Part shown: piece by piece, positions 15,880 to 26,109 of the stretch
Position numbering within the stretch: the stretch's first letter is position 1
Layout of the letters: every line of letters starts with the position of its first letter
DNA from: Nitrospirillum pindoramense
GTDB lineage: Bacteria > Pseudomonadota > Alphaproteobacteria > Azospirillales > Azospirillaceae
Direction: 5' to 3'
Length of the DNA stretch: 64,000 nucleotides
NCBI RefSeq assembly: GCF_007827955.1
Contig: NZ_VITR01000012.1
Coordinates: forward strand, 1-64,000
Made by a program: the position numbers and the translations under genes
The notes under the pieces: generated by a model
Database searches by the model: none
Seen by the model: only the letters and a program-made list of their open reading frames with translations
What the model was told of the DNA's origin: nothing

Positions 15880-17079
15880 ATGAGCGCCTCCCCCGCCCGG
15901 TCCCGGTTAGAAAGCCCGCACCACACCCTTCCCCTTGCCCACGGCATGGGCGTGGATACGGTGCTGCCCGACTGGCCCCCCCTGACGGTGGTGGAGGTGG
16001 CGGGCCTGCTGCGCCATTACCCGGACGCGGGCGCGGTGCGCGGCATCCTGAGCCACAGCCCCCGCCCGTTCTCCGCCGCCTCGGTGGTGGCGACGGTGGG
16101 GGGAAGCCGCGCGGCGGTGTTCGTGAAGCGCCACCACGCGCGGGTGCGCAGCGCCGCCCAGCTGGAAGACGAGCATGCCTTCATGGATCACCTGCGCCGC
16201 AACGGTGCGGCCTTGGGGGTGGGGATCTGCGAGGTGTTGGTCACCGGCACCGCCGCCCGCGCCCTGACCCTGGGCGAGTGGACTTACGAGGTGCACGGCC
16301 TGGCGCCGGGCCTGGATGTGTATCGGGAGGCGCCATCCTGGACCCCGTTCCAGGAGGTCGCCCACGCCGAGGCGGCGGGCAGGGTCCTGGCCCGCCTGCA
16401 CCAGGCGGCGGCGGGGTTCGACCGGCCGCATCGTGCCGGCCAGCCGCTGGTGTCGGGCTTCACCCTGTTCGCCGGCGACGATCCGCTGGCGGCCATGGCG
16501 GACTATGTCGCCGCCCGGCCCGCCCTGGCCGACTATCTGTCCACCCGGCCCTGGCGGGACGACACGCGCCGCCTGCTGCTGCCCTTCCATGACCGGCTGA
16601 GGCCCCACCTGGGCCACCTGGCGCCCTTGTGGACGCACAACGACCTGCACGCCTCCAACCTCACCTGGACGGGGGCCGGCCCCACGGCGACGGTGGCGGC
16701 GGTGCTGGATTTCGGGCTGGCCGACCGCACCACCGCGTTGTACGACCTGGCCACGGCCATCGAGCGCAACACCGTGGAATGGCTGGCCCTGACGGAATCG
16801 CGGGCCCCCACGGTGCACCACGACCAGGTGGCGGCGTTGCTGGCCGGCTATCATGCCGTCAGCCCCCTCGGCACCGAGCAGCGCCAGGCGTTGGCCGCCC
16901 TGCTGCCCCTGGTGCATGCGGAATTCGCCCTGGCGGAAACCGACTATTTCCACGGCGTCACGCGGTCCGCCGGGAATGCCGGCCTGGCCTACGAGGGCTA
17001 TTTCCTGAGCCATGCCGACTGGTTCCACGGCGCCGACGGCCAGGCCCTGCTGGCCTTCATCCGCGACCTGCCCCTGTAA
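15880..17079 (+). CDS. APH-fold small-molecule kinase (phosphotransferase family)
   Basis: A 399-residue cytoplasmic protein of the aminoglycoside phosphotransferase/choline kinase fold. The catalytic loop HNDLHASN (in LWTHNDLHASNLTW, about residues 252-265) and the metal-binding DFG (VLDFGLADRT) are intact. An N-lobe lysine is seen in VFVKRHH. It is encoded between a TonB receptor and a PnuC-family permease, with the stop of one and start of the next separated by short gaps. PnuC-type transport depends on trapping the imported vitamin by phosphorylation, so this enzyme may phosphorylate the substrate, for example thiamine or a nucleoside-like compound. An antibiotic-resistance role is less likely in this context. 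Substrate specificity is not readable. Confidence 0.8.
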   Translation: MSASPARSRLESPHHTLPLAHGMGVDTVLPDWPPLTVVEVAGLLRHYPDAGAVRGILSHSPRPFSAASVVATVGGSRAAVFVKRHHARVRSAAQLEDEHAFMDHLRRNGAALGVGICEVLVTGTAARALTLGEWTYEVHGLAPGLDVYREAPSWTPFQEVAHAEAAGRVLARLHQAAAGFDRPHRAGQPLVSGFTLFAGDDPLAAMADYVAARPALADYLSTRPWRDDTRRLLLPFHDRLRPHLGHLAPLWTHNDLHASNLTWTGAGPTATVAAVLDFGLADRTTALYDLATAIERNTVEWLALTESRAPTVHHDQVAALLAGYHAVSPLGTEQRQALAALLPLVHAEFALAETDYFHGVTRSAGNAGLAYEGYFLSHADWFHGADGQALLAFIRDLPL

Positions 17080-17119
17080 CAACGAAACCCTGTAACAACG
17101 CCCCCCTCTAACAACGAAC
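17072..17119 (+). repeat. Three 16-base repeats placing TAA in all three frames
   Basis: CCCTGTAACAACG (from 17072), CCCTGTAACAACG (from 17088) and CCCTCTAACAACG (from 17104) repeat at a period of 16. Because 16 is not a multiple of three, the TAA at 17077, 17093 and 17109 fall in the three different frames. The first is the kinase stop. The array occupies the whole gap before the PnuC start. Confidence 0.78.
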
Positions 17120-17132
17120 GGCGCCGCCCCCC

Positions 17133-17708
17133 ATGTCCCCGCTGGAAATCGTCGCCGTCATCGTCAGCGCCCTGGCCGTCTGGACCACCACCCGCCGGTC
17201 CCTGTGGTGCTGGCCGTTAGGGCTGGCGTCCGTCGCGCTCTACGGCGTGGTCTTCCTGGAGGCCAAGCTCTATTCCGACATGCTGCTGCAGGCGGTGTTC
17301 GGCGCCTTCCTCGTCTATGGCTGGGTCTGCTGGCGCCGGGGCGTGCGCGATGAGGGGCAGGTGGTGGTGCGGCCGCTGTCCACCCGGAACGCCATCCTGG
17401 CCCTGGCCGCCGGCGCCGTCGCCAGCGCTGCCTGGGGCCTGGCCATGGCCCGTTGGACCGATGCCTCCCTGCCTTATCTGGACGCCACCCTGGCCGGCTT
17501 CAGCCTGGTGGCCCAGTATTGGACCGCCCGCAAGCATATCGAGAATTGGTGGCTGTGGATCGCGGTCGACGTGGTCTATGTCGCCCTGTACCTGGTCAAG
17601 GACCTGTACCTGACCGCCGGCCTCTACGCCGCTTTCATCGTGCTGGCCATCCTGGGTCTGCGCAGCTGGCGGGCCGGCACCGAAGCACCGGCCGTGCAGC
17701 CGCTTTAA
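17133..17708 (+). CDS. PnuC-family vitamin permease
   Basis: A 191-residue inner-membrane protein with about seven hydrophobic segments, matching the PnuC family. Members import nicotinamide riboside (PnuC), thiamine (PnuT) or riboflavin (PnuX) by facilitated diffusion coupled to intracellular phosphorylation. Family features include WPLGLASVALYGVVFLEAKLYSD near the N-terminus and ENWWLWIAVDVVYVALYLVK near the C-terminus, containing the conserved W-x3-W-like pattern. It is the last gene of the TonB receptor-kinase-permease operon and is followed by a terminator at 17731. The vitamin is not certain. Without a TPP riboswitch upstream, thiamine cannot be favoured on regulatory grounds. Confidence 0.85.
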   Translation: MSPLEIVAVIVSALAVWTTTRRSLWCWPLGLASVALYGVVFLEAKLYSDMLLQAVFGAFLVYGWVCWRRGVRDEGQVVVRPLSTRNAILALAAGAVASAAWGLAMARWTDASLPYLDATLAGFSLVAQYWTARKHIENWWLWIAVDVVYVALYLVKDLYLTAGLYAAFIVLAILGLRSWRAGTEAPAVQPL

Positions 17709-17730
17709 GCTGTTCCCTCAATTGCCGGGT

Positions 17731-17755
17731 GGACGCGGTCGCGTCCTAATTTTTT
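17731..17755 (+). terminator. Rho-independent terminator of the PnuC operon
   Basis: GGACGC and GCGTCC form a stem around GGTC, followed by TAA and six T residues (17750-17755). It lies 22 bases after the permease stop and just before the convergent ACT-domain gene. Confidence 0.8.
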
Positions 17756-17757
17756 CC

Positions 17758-18039
17758 TTAGACCGAACCAGCGACTTGATGCACGCCCACCACGTTGCGG
17801 AACAGGGCCGCCACCCGGTCGCTGTAGGCCGATGCCGTGTCAGGCAGCTGGATGTCCACCTCCAGCATGTCCTCACCCGGAACGTCGGCGCGGCGGCGGG
17901 CGTAGACGTGCAGAGGCACGATGTCCAGCCGGGCCAGCGTGCCCATCAGGCGGGACAGCAGGCCGGGGCTGGCGTCGGCCGCCACCGAAAGCATGACGGG
18001 GCTGGAGTTCAGGGGCGCGGCGGCCGGCGCCGCGGTCAT
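17758..18039 (-). CDS. Small ACT-domain-like protein
   Basis: A 93-residue protein whose central part (about residues 13-60, with LSVAADASPGLLSRLMGTLARLDIVPL) resembles an ACT domain. Such domains usually bind amino acids, as in the small subunit of acetolactate synthase. There is no catalytic domain. Its ATG overlaps the TGA of the upstream gene by four bases (18036-18039), so the two should be translationally coupled. The operon is divergent from an Lrp/AsnC regulator, consistent with a role linked to amino-acid supply. Precise role unknown. Confidence 0.6.
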   Translation of the reverse strand: MTAAPAAAPLNSSPVMLSVAADASPGLLSRLMGTLARLDIVPLHVYARRRADVPGEDMLEVDIQLPDTASAYSDRVAALFRNVVGVHQVAGSV

Positions 18040-18395
18040 ACCCGGGTCTCCGGCAGGCCGGCCACCGGCACGGCGGCCACGGCGACGGCCCGGCGCACGG
18101 CAGCCTCAGCCGCCTCACCCTCATGCCCGACGACGACGGCGTGGGCCGTAGCCCAGGGCCGGCCGGCCCGCCGGTCGGCCTCACCGCGATGGCGGGCGAC
18201 CGACAGGGCGTAGTCGATGGCGGCGTCCAGGCCGTCCGTGTTCTCCACCGGGTCCAGGCGGCTCCAGTCCAGGGTCACGTCCAACGGACCGGCACGGTTG
18301 ACGGCCAGGGCGACGAAGCCTTCGCCACTGCGCACCAGCGTCAGGGTGGGATGCAGGACGGCGTAATCGGCGGGGGAACAATCCAAGGGGGGCAT
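18036..18395 (-). CDS. Hypothetical protein in Lrp-divergent operon
   Basis: A 119-residue protein I do not recognise. It has no signal peptide, membrane helix or cysteine cluster (one Cys at residue 6). The N-terminal half alternates beta-like stretches (TLTLVRSGEGFVALAVN, PLDVTLDW) and the C-terminal half is alanine/arginine-rich and probably helical. High GC3-like codon use and the exact four-base stop/start overlap with the ACT-domain gene support it as real. It is the first gene of the operon and is divergent from the Lrp/AsnC gene across a 138-base region, so it is probably a target of that regulator. Confidence 0.6.
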   Translation of the reverse strand: MPPLDCSPADYAVLHPTLTLVRSGEGFVALAVNRAGPLDVTLDWSRLDPVENTDGLDAAIDYALSVARHRGEADRRAGRPWATAHAVVVGHEGEAAEAAVRRAVAVAAVPVAGLPETRV

Positions 18396-18494
18396 GGCGG
18401 CGGCTCTTCAACAAATCGTGTTCCGATGAGAGCAACAATAGCGATCATCGCGCGCATAGTCTTTGCGAAGACGGTGTAATTTTGCCATTCTCCG

Positions 18495-18536
18495 CATGAG
18501 TCATGTTTGAAGCTACTATTTAGGAAATGAGTCATG
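18495..18536. promoter_or_regulatory. Candidate Lrp operator pair overlapping the lrp start codon
   Basis: ATGAGTCATG occurs at 18496-18505 and again at 18527-18536; the first is part of the near-palindrome CATGAGTCATG. The two copies are 31 bases apart, about three helical turns, as expected for a multimeric Lrp/AsnC regulator. The second copy contains the start codon of the regulator gene (18534-18536), so binding could repress its own synthesis and control the divergent operon. Confidence 0.5.
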
Positions 18537-19022
18537 CGGCATAAGCTGGATGGGCTGGATTGGAAAATCCTGGACGTGCTGCAACAGGACGGCGCCGCGT
18601 CGGCCGCGGACGTGGGGGACAAGGTGGGGCTGTCGCAATCCCCCTGCTGGCGCCGCATCCAGCGGCTGGAGGAAACCGGCCTGATCCGGCAGCGGGTGGC
18701 CCTGCTGGACCGGCGGGAGCTGGGCCTGAACTTCCTGGTCTTCGCCCATGTGAAGCTGGAGGCGCACGCCGGCGACAGCCTGGATGCCTTCCGCCGCGCC
18801 ATCGCCGACATTCCAGAGGTGCTGGAATGCTTCGTGCTGATGGGCCAGGTGGATTTCCTGCTGCGCATCGTCGCCAAGGATGTCGAGGCCTATGAGGCCC
18901 TGTTCTTCAAGAAGCTGTCGCAGTTGCCGGGCGTGCGGGAAATCAATTCGATGATGGCAGTGTCGACCGTCAAGGAAACGACCGCGTTGCCGTTGGGTCA
19001 GCTACGCGCGGATTTAGGGTAG
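18534..19022 (+). CDS. Lrp/AsnC family transcriptional regulator
   Basis: A 162-residue regulator of standard Lrp/AsnC size. The N-terminal winged helix-turn-helix (about residues 5-50) has LDWKILDVLQQDG and the recognition region VGLSQSPCWRRIQRLEETGLI. The C-terminal RAM/effector domain follows (about 65-145), with VLECFVLMGQVDFLLRIV and the LPGVREINSMMAVSTVKETT strand. These proteins respond to amino acids and often control the gene next to them. AGGAA lies seven bases before the ATG. It is divergent from the small ACT-domain operon and upstream of two substrate-binding proteins. The last codons of this gene lie inside the segment that was later duplicated (see 19017-20831). Confidence 0.9.
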   Translation: MRHKLDGLDWKILDVLQQDGAASAADVGDKVGLSQSPCWRRIQRLEETGLIRQRVALLDRRELGLNFLVFAHVKLEAHAGDSLDAFRRAIADIPEVLECFVLMGQVDFLLRIVAKDVEAYEALFFKKLSQLPGVREINSMMAVSTVKETTALPLGQLRADLG

Positions 19023-20046
19023 TTTAGAGGCCCAATGTTTCCCACCTAAGCGGGAACGCTCTTGCTACCGGCCGGCCGCCAACCATGCCCCTGCACCGCC
19101 GCACCGTCCTGTCCCTGCTGCTGGCCTTCAGCGCCGGCGGGATGCGCGTCGCTCCGGCCCAGGAGGTGACGCGGGCGCCATCGACACGCATCCGCATGCT
19201 GGTGCCGGAACTGCCGGTTTTGGGGGAGCGTGATCCGCAAGGACACCCCACCGGGCTGGTGGTGGACCAGGCCCGGGCCATCCTGGACCGCGCCGGTATT
19301 CCCGCCACCATTGAACTGGTGCCGGCTGTGCGCCTGTACGCCGAGCTGGCGCGGGCGGAGGTGACGCCGGCAGGGGCGCCGGCGGAAACGAGCGGCCCCA
19401 AAACCTACGGCATGATCGCCCTGCCCATCCGCGCGCCCTATCAGGCCATCGTGCCCTTGGCCCTGACCATGTCCGCGCGCCTGGTGGCGGCCGCCCGCCG
19501 GGGCGTGCCGCTGGCCACCCTGGAGGATCTGCGCCAGGTGGGGCCGGTCGCGGTCAGCGCCTCGGGCACCCAGGCGTTGACCCCCGTCATCCAGCAGTAC
19601 GGCCTGGCCGTGCAGACGGTGCCCTCCGTCGTGAACGGTCTGCGCATGCTGGCCCATGGACGGGTGAACGCCATCCTGGGCATCGCCGCCGCCATCGACA
19701 TGGTGGCGCGGGAGGATGGCCTGGCCGACCAGTTGGGGGACCGGCTGGAGATCACCACCATGGACGCCTGGCTGGCCTGCGCCCCCACCGCACGGACCGC
19801 GCCCGAAACCGCCGCCCTGCGCGAGGCGGCCGAGGCGCTGTACCGCGAAGGCCGGCTGGAGGCCATCGCCCGCCAGCATTTCCATAAGGCGGACAGCGGC
19901 AGCTGAACAACCGGTCAGCGGGCGTGCCCTGGCACCAACGCGACCGCTCGCAATAAGGTCAATTGCGCGTCGAATTGGGGTAGTCCAGACGGGGACGGTC
20001 GCCCACCTGACCGATGACGTCACCGTTTCCAGGCCTGCCTGTCCCA
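19017..20046 (+). repeat. Upstream ends of a 961-base tandem duplication
   Basis: GGGTAGTTTAGA at 19017 (containing the lrp stop) matches GGGTAGTCCAGA at 19978. CCCACCT at 19041 matches 20002, and the ATG at 19085 matches the ATG at 20046. All three pairs are offset by exactly 961 bases. The second substrate-binding gene therefore carries a decayed copy of the lrp 3' end in front of it. Confidence 0.75.
19085..19906 (+). CDS. Periplasmic substrate-binding protein (family 3-like), copy 1
   Basis: A 273-residue exported protein with an N-terminal signal (HRRTVLSLLLAFSAGG; the paired arginines hint at Tat). The body has the bilobed pattern of solute-binding family 3: RMLVPELPVLGERDPQGHPTGLVVDQARAIL at the start of lobe 1, and VVNGLRMLAHGRVNAILGI in lobe 2. 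This family supplies amino acids or similar solutes to ABC transporters, or senses them. No permease or ATPase is nearby, so it is an orphan binding protein. A close paralogue follows at 20046. No ribosome site is obvious; the start is fixed by the signal peptide and by the aligned start of the second copy. Confidence 0.75.
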   Translation: MPLHRRTVLSLLLAFSAGGMRVAPAQEVTRAPSTRIRMLVPELPVLGERDPQGHPTGLVVDQARAILDRAGIPATIELVPAVRLYAELARAEVTPAGAPAETSGPKTYGMIALPIRAPYQAIVPLALTMSARLVAAARRGVPLATLEDLRQVGPVAVSASGTQALTPVIQQYGLAVQTVPSVVNGLRMLAHGRVNAILGIAAAIDMVAREDGLADQLGDRLEITTMDAWLACAPTARTAPETAALREAAEALYREGRLEAIARQHFHKADSGS

Positions 20047-20831
20047 TGACACTAGATCGCCGCGCCCTGCTGTTCGCGCTGCTGGCTGTGACCGCCAGCA
20101 CCAAGGCGCGCGCCCAAGCGCAGGCCCCAACGGGACCGATCCGCCTGCTGGTGCCCGAATTGCCGGTATTGGGCGCGTGGAACGCCCAAGGGCTGCCCAC
20201 GGGGGTCATGGTGGAACAGGCACAGTCCATCTTGGACCGGGCTGGCGTCCGCGGCACCATCGAACTGCTACCGGCCGTCCGCCTCTATACCGAACTGCTG
20301 CGGGACCAGGGCAGCGGCGGCCCCAAGACCTACGGCATTATCGCGCTTCCCCTTGAGGCGCGTCACCGGGCCATCGCGCCCCTGGCTCTGACCATGCGCG
20401 CGGCCGTGGTGGCGATAGCCCGCCGGGGCGTGCCGTTGGCGGCGCCGGACGATTTGCGCCGGTTGGGTGTGGTGGCGGTCAGTGCCGCCGGTATCCAGGT
20501 GCTGACCCCCCTTATACAGCACTACGGGCTGTCGGTGCAGGCGGTGCCGTCCATGGTGAATGGCCTGCGCATGGTGGCCCGGGGGCGGGTGGACGCCATG
20601 CTGGGCATCGCCTCGGTCATCGACGTGGTGGCGCGGGAGGATGGACTGAGCGACCAGCTGGGGGACCGGCTGGAGATCACCACCATGGAGGCTTGGCTGG
20701 CCTGCGCCCCCAATACCCAAGACGCGCTGGAAACCGCCGCCCTGCGCGAGGCGGCCGAGGCGCTGTACCGCGAAGGCCGGCTGGACGCCATCGCCCGCCC
20801 ATATTTCCACAAGGTGGACAGCGACAGCTGA
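20046..20831 (+). CDS. Periplasmic substrate-binding protein (family 3-like), copy 2
   Basis: A 261-residue paralogue of the preceding gene, with signal peptide DRRALLFALLAVTAS. The two proteins are clearly homologous along their whole length. At the C-terminal end the DNA is nearly identical, with the same ETAALREAAEALYREGRL segment, suggesting a recent duplication or gene conversion. Copy 2 lacks a short EVTPAGAPAE-like segment near the middle of lobe 1. The start was set by the 961-base offset from copy 1. A perfect 16-base duplication begins at its stop codon. No ABC transporter is linked; ligand unknown. An alternative is that these are sensing or scavenging proteins rather than transport components. 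Confidence 0.75.
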   Translation: MTLDRRALLFALLAVTASTKARAQAQAPTGPIRLLVPELPVLGAWNAQGLPTGVMVEQAQSILDRAGVRGTIELLPAVRLYTELLRDQGSGGPKTYGIIALPLEARHRAIAPLALTMRAAVVAIARRGVPLAAPDDLRRLGVVAVSAAGIQVLTPLIQHYGLSVQAVPSMVNGLRMVARGRVDAMLGIASVIDVVAREDGLSDQLGDRLEITTMEAWLACAPNTQDALETAALREAAEALYREGRLDAIARPYFHKVDSDS

Positions 20832-20860
20832 GCCGGCCAGCTGGTGAGCCGGCCAGCTGG
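20829..20860 (+). repeat. Perfect 16-base tandem duplication beginning at a stop codon
   Basis: TGAGCCGGCCAGCTGG is present twice without change, at 20829-20844 and 20845-20860. The first TGA is the stop of the second substrate-binding gene. The second TGA is out of frame. Confidence 0.85.
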
Positions 20861-20942
20861 CCCACATCCTGGTCACCAGCGGCTATAATTTCCAACGCTA
20901 CGAGCGGGAAGCCGCCCGGACTGAGGACAACCGGACAAGAGA

Positions 20943-20970
20943 GGGGCCGGGAAGTCGCCCTCCCGGCCCC
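20943..20970. terminator. Convergent hairpin between substrate-binding and ppdK genes
   Basis: GGGGCCGGGA and TCCCGGCCCC form a perfect ten-base-pair stem with an eight-base loop between two convergent genes. There is no clear T-run on either side, so it may be a weak or Rho-assisted terminator for both. Confidence 0.5.
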
Positions 20971-20993
20971 GTTACCCGTTGATCACCCCCTGC

Positions 20994-21029
20994 GGGATTT
21001 ACGCCCTGGGGGATTTACGCCTCAGGGAT

Positions 21030-21038
<9 letters not shown>
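20994..21038 (-). repeat. Three repeats across the ppdK stop codon
   Basis: GGGATTTACGCC occurs at 20994, 21010 and 21025, spaced 16 and 15 bases. Read on the minus strand each copy carries GCGTAA, and the first copy met by the ribosome (21032-21030) is the ppdK stop. The second lies 15 bases on, in the same frame. Confidence 0.8.
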
Positions 21039-23717
<2,679 letters not shown>

Positions 23718-23816
23718 GGTTCCTCACCCGATGCGTTCGGCGGGGCCGCGGCCGGTTGTCTGTTGGGCCGCCGCTCGCCAGTTTCCCCGAAGTTTTCACT
23801 GCGATTTATGTTTTTT

Positions 23817-23844
23817 CGGGGTCCGGCCAAGACCGGCCCCGTTT
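23817..23844 (+). other. GC hairpin in the ppdK leader region
   Basis: CGGGG-T-CCGG pairs with CCGGCCCCG (one bulged T) and is followed on the plus strand by TTTT. It lies about 100 bases upstream of ppdK, which runs leftwards. It could be an mRNA leader structure or a rightward terminator; the sequence does not decide. Confidence 0.35.
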
Positions 23845-23944
23845 TGGTCACGCGTACTGATATCAAAGCCTTGCAAACAATCCCGGCCAGCGGAAGGGCC
23901 AAGATTGTGACCGCCCGATGCGGTGGGCGCGGGCGGCCCATACG

Positions 23945-23972
23945 AAAACGGGGGCCGGTTTCCCGGCCCCCG
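23945..23972 (-). terminator. Rho-independent terminator of glyQS
   Basis: CGGGGGCCGG and its complement form a ten-base-pair perfect stem with a four-base loop. Reading leftwards it is followed by TTTT (23948-23945). It lies five bases from the glyS stop and separates glyS from ppdK. Confidence 0.83.
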
Positions 23973-23976
23973 CGAC

Positions 23977-26106
23977 TCATCCCTCGATAACCGAGAAATC
24001 CGCCACATGGTTCAGCGTGCGACGGATGCCGGCCAGCAGACGCAGCCGGTTGGCCCGCAGGGCCGGATCGTCCGCGTTCACCGTCACCTTGTCGAAGAAG
24101 GCGTCCACCGGGCCGCGCAGGGTGGCCAGCGCCGCCATGGTGCCGACGTAGTCCTCGGCCGCCAGGGCCGGTTCGGACGACGCGCGGGCCGCATCCAGCG
24201 CCGCCGCCAGCGCCTTTTCCTCATCCACCCGCAACAGCGCCGCGTCCGGCACGCCGTCATGGGCGTGGCCGTCCTTCTTCTCCTCGATGCGCAGGATGTT
24301 GGCGGCACGGCGGAAAGCGGACAGCAGGTTGGCGCCGTCGTCGGTGTTGACGAAACCGGCCAGCGCGTCCACGCGGGCCAGCAGGCGGACCAGGTCACCT
24401 TCCGCCCGTCCGGCGAGCGCGGCGGCGATCAGGTCGTGGCGCACGCCCTTCTCGCGCAGGGCCACCACCAGTCGGTCGGCGAAGAAGGCCAGCAATTCGC
24501 CATCCAGGGCGGCGTGGTCCAGGCCCAGTTGGCCGCGCGCCACCAGGAACAGGTCGCTGAGGTCCACACGCAGGCCGTTTTCCACCACCAGGCGGATGAC
24601 GCCCAGGGCGGCCCGGCGCAGCGCGAACGGATCGCGGGAGCCCGTGGGCTTCTCATCGATGCCGAAGAAGGCCACCAGGGTGTCGATCTTGTCGGCCAGG
24701 GCGACCGCCACGGAAACCGGGGCGGTGGGGCAGCTGTCGCTGGGGCCCAGGGGCTTGTAATGGTCGGCGATGGCCTCGGCCACGGCGGCGCTCTCGCCCT
24801 GCTCATAAGCGATGTAGCGGCCAACGACGCCCTGCACCTCGGGGAACTCACCCACCAGGCCAGTCACCAGATCGGCCTTGGCCAACCGGGCGGCGCGGCG
24901 GGTGGCGTCCACGTCGGCATGGATGGCCCGGGCGATGACCGCCGCCAGGCCTTCCACCCGCTGCACCTTGGCCGCCGTCGTGCCCAGCTTGGCATGGAAG
25001 GTGATGTCGGCGAGCTTCTTGGCCTGGTCTTCCAGCGGCACCTTGCGGTCCAGGTCCCAGAAGAACTTGGCGTCCGACAGGCGGGCGCGCAGCACGCGCT
25101 CGTTACCCGCCACCACGGCTTTGCCGCCGTCCTCGGTGGTACGGTTCGCCATCAGGATGAAGCGCGGCGCCAGCTTGCCGTCACTCGTTTCCAGGGCGAA
25201 ATAGCGCTGGTGCGTGCGCATGGAGGTGGTCAGCACCTCCGCCGGCACGTCCATGAAGGCCTGGTCGATGGTGCCGATCAGGCCCACGGGCCATTCCACC
25301 AGACCCGCCACCTCTTCCAGCAGGCCGGGATCGTCGCGCAAGCTCAGGCCCTCGGCAGCGGCGAGCGCGTTGGCCTGTTCCAGGATGCGGGCCTTGCGCG
25401 CCTCACGGTCCAGCACGACGAAGGCGCCGGCCAGCTTTTGCTGGTAATCGGCGAAGTCGGCGATGGTCAGCACGTCGGGCGCCAGGAAGCGATGGCCGCG
25501 CGTGGTGTCGCCATAGAGCAGGGTGACGGCAGTGGGCTCGCCACTCAAGCAGACGTTGCCTTCGGACGCCTCGGGCGCCGGTTCGGCCGTCTTCAGGGTG
25601 AGATAGCCAGGCACCACGGCGCCGTCGAACAGCGCCAGGATGGACTGCAGCGGCCGCACCCAGCGGAAGGTGTTGTTGCCCCAGCGCATGGACTTGGGCC
25701 AGGGCAGTTCGCGGATGGCGGCGTCGATGATGCCCGGCAGGGCGTCGATGGTGGCCACGCCCGGCTTTTCCACCACGGCGAACCAGAACACGCCCTTGCC
25801 CGTGTCGCGCTGTTCGCACTGGTCCAGGCTGGCGAGGCCGGCGCCGCGCAGGAAGCCCTGCACGGCCGCGTCGGGGGAACCGACGCGCGGGCCCTTGCGC
25901 TCATCCCGCACGTCGGCCTGGCGCACCGGCAGGCCGGTCACGGCCAAGGTCAGGCGGCGCGGGGTGGAATGGGCGATGGCGTCGGTGAAGGCCAAGCCGG
26001 CATCCGCCAGCTTGGTGGTCACCAGGCGCTTGAAGTCCTCGGCCGCGCGCACCTGCATGCGGGCGGGGATCTCCTCGGAAAACAGCTCGATCAGCAGCTC
26101 GGCCAT
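23977..26106 (-). CDS. glyS: Glycine-tRNA ligase beta subunit
   Basis: A 709-residue protein matching the beta chain of the heterotetrameric bacterial glycyl-tRNA synthetase, near the usual 690 residues. The N-terminus [20 protein letters not shown] and the segment [22 protein letters not shown] are diagnostic. The C-terminal tRNA-binding domain includes [19 protein letters not shown]. It works with the alpha subunit encoded immediately upstream; only three bases separate the glyQ stop from this ATG, so translation is probably coupled. Essential housekeeping gene. Confidence 0.96.
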   Translation of the reverse strand: MAELLIELFSEEIPARMQVRAAEDFKRLVTTKLADAGLAFTDAIAHSTPRRLTLAVTGLPVRQADVRDERKGPRVGSPDAAVQGFLRGAGLASLDQCEQRDTGKGVFWFAVVEKPGVATIDALPGIIDAAIRELPWPKSMRWGNNTFRWVRPLQSILALFDGAVVPGYLTLKTAEPAPEASEGNVCLSGEPTAVTLLYGDTTRGHRFLAPDVLTIADFADYQQKLAGAFVVLDREARKARILEQANALAAAEGLSLRDDPGLLEEVAGLVEWPVGLIGTIDQAFMDVPAEVLTTSMRTHQRYFALETSDGKLAPRFILMANRTTEDGGKAVVAGNERVLRARLSDAKFFWDLDRKVPLEDQAKKLADITFHAKLGTTAAKVQRVEGLAAVIARAIHADVDATRRAARLAKADLVTGLVGEFPEVQGVVGRYIAYEQGESAAVAEAIADHYKPLGPSDSCPTAPVSVAVALADKIDTLVAFFGIDEKPTGSRDPFALRRAALGVIRLVVENGLRVDLSDLFLVARGQLGLDHAALDGELLAFFADRLVVALREKGVRHDLIAAALAGRAEGDLVRLLARVDALAGFVNTDDGANLLSAFRRAANILRIEEKKDGHAHDGVPDAALLRVDEEKALAAALDAARASSEPALAAEDYVGTMAALATLRGPVDAFFDKVTVNADDPALRANRLRLLAGIRRTLNHVADFSVIEG

Positions 26107-26109
26107 GGC

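Noticed and set aside
15880-17079. The APH-fold kinase as an antibiotic-resistance gene
   Set aside because: The fold is shared by many metabolic kinases, and its operon with a TonB receptor and PnuC permease points to vitamin trapping.
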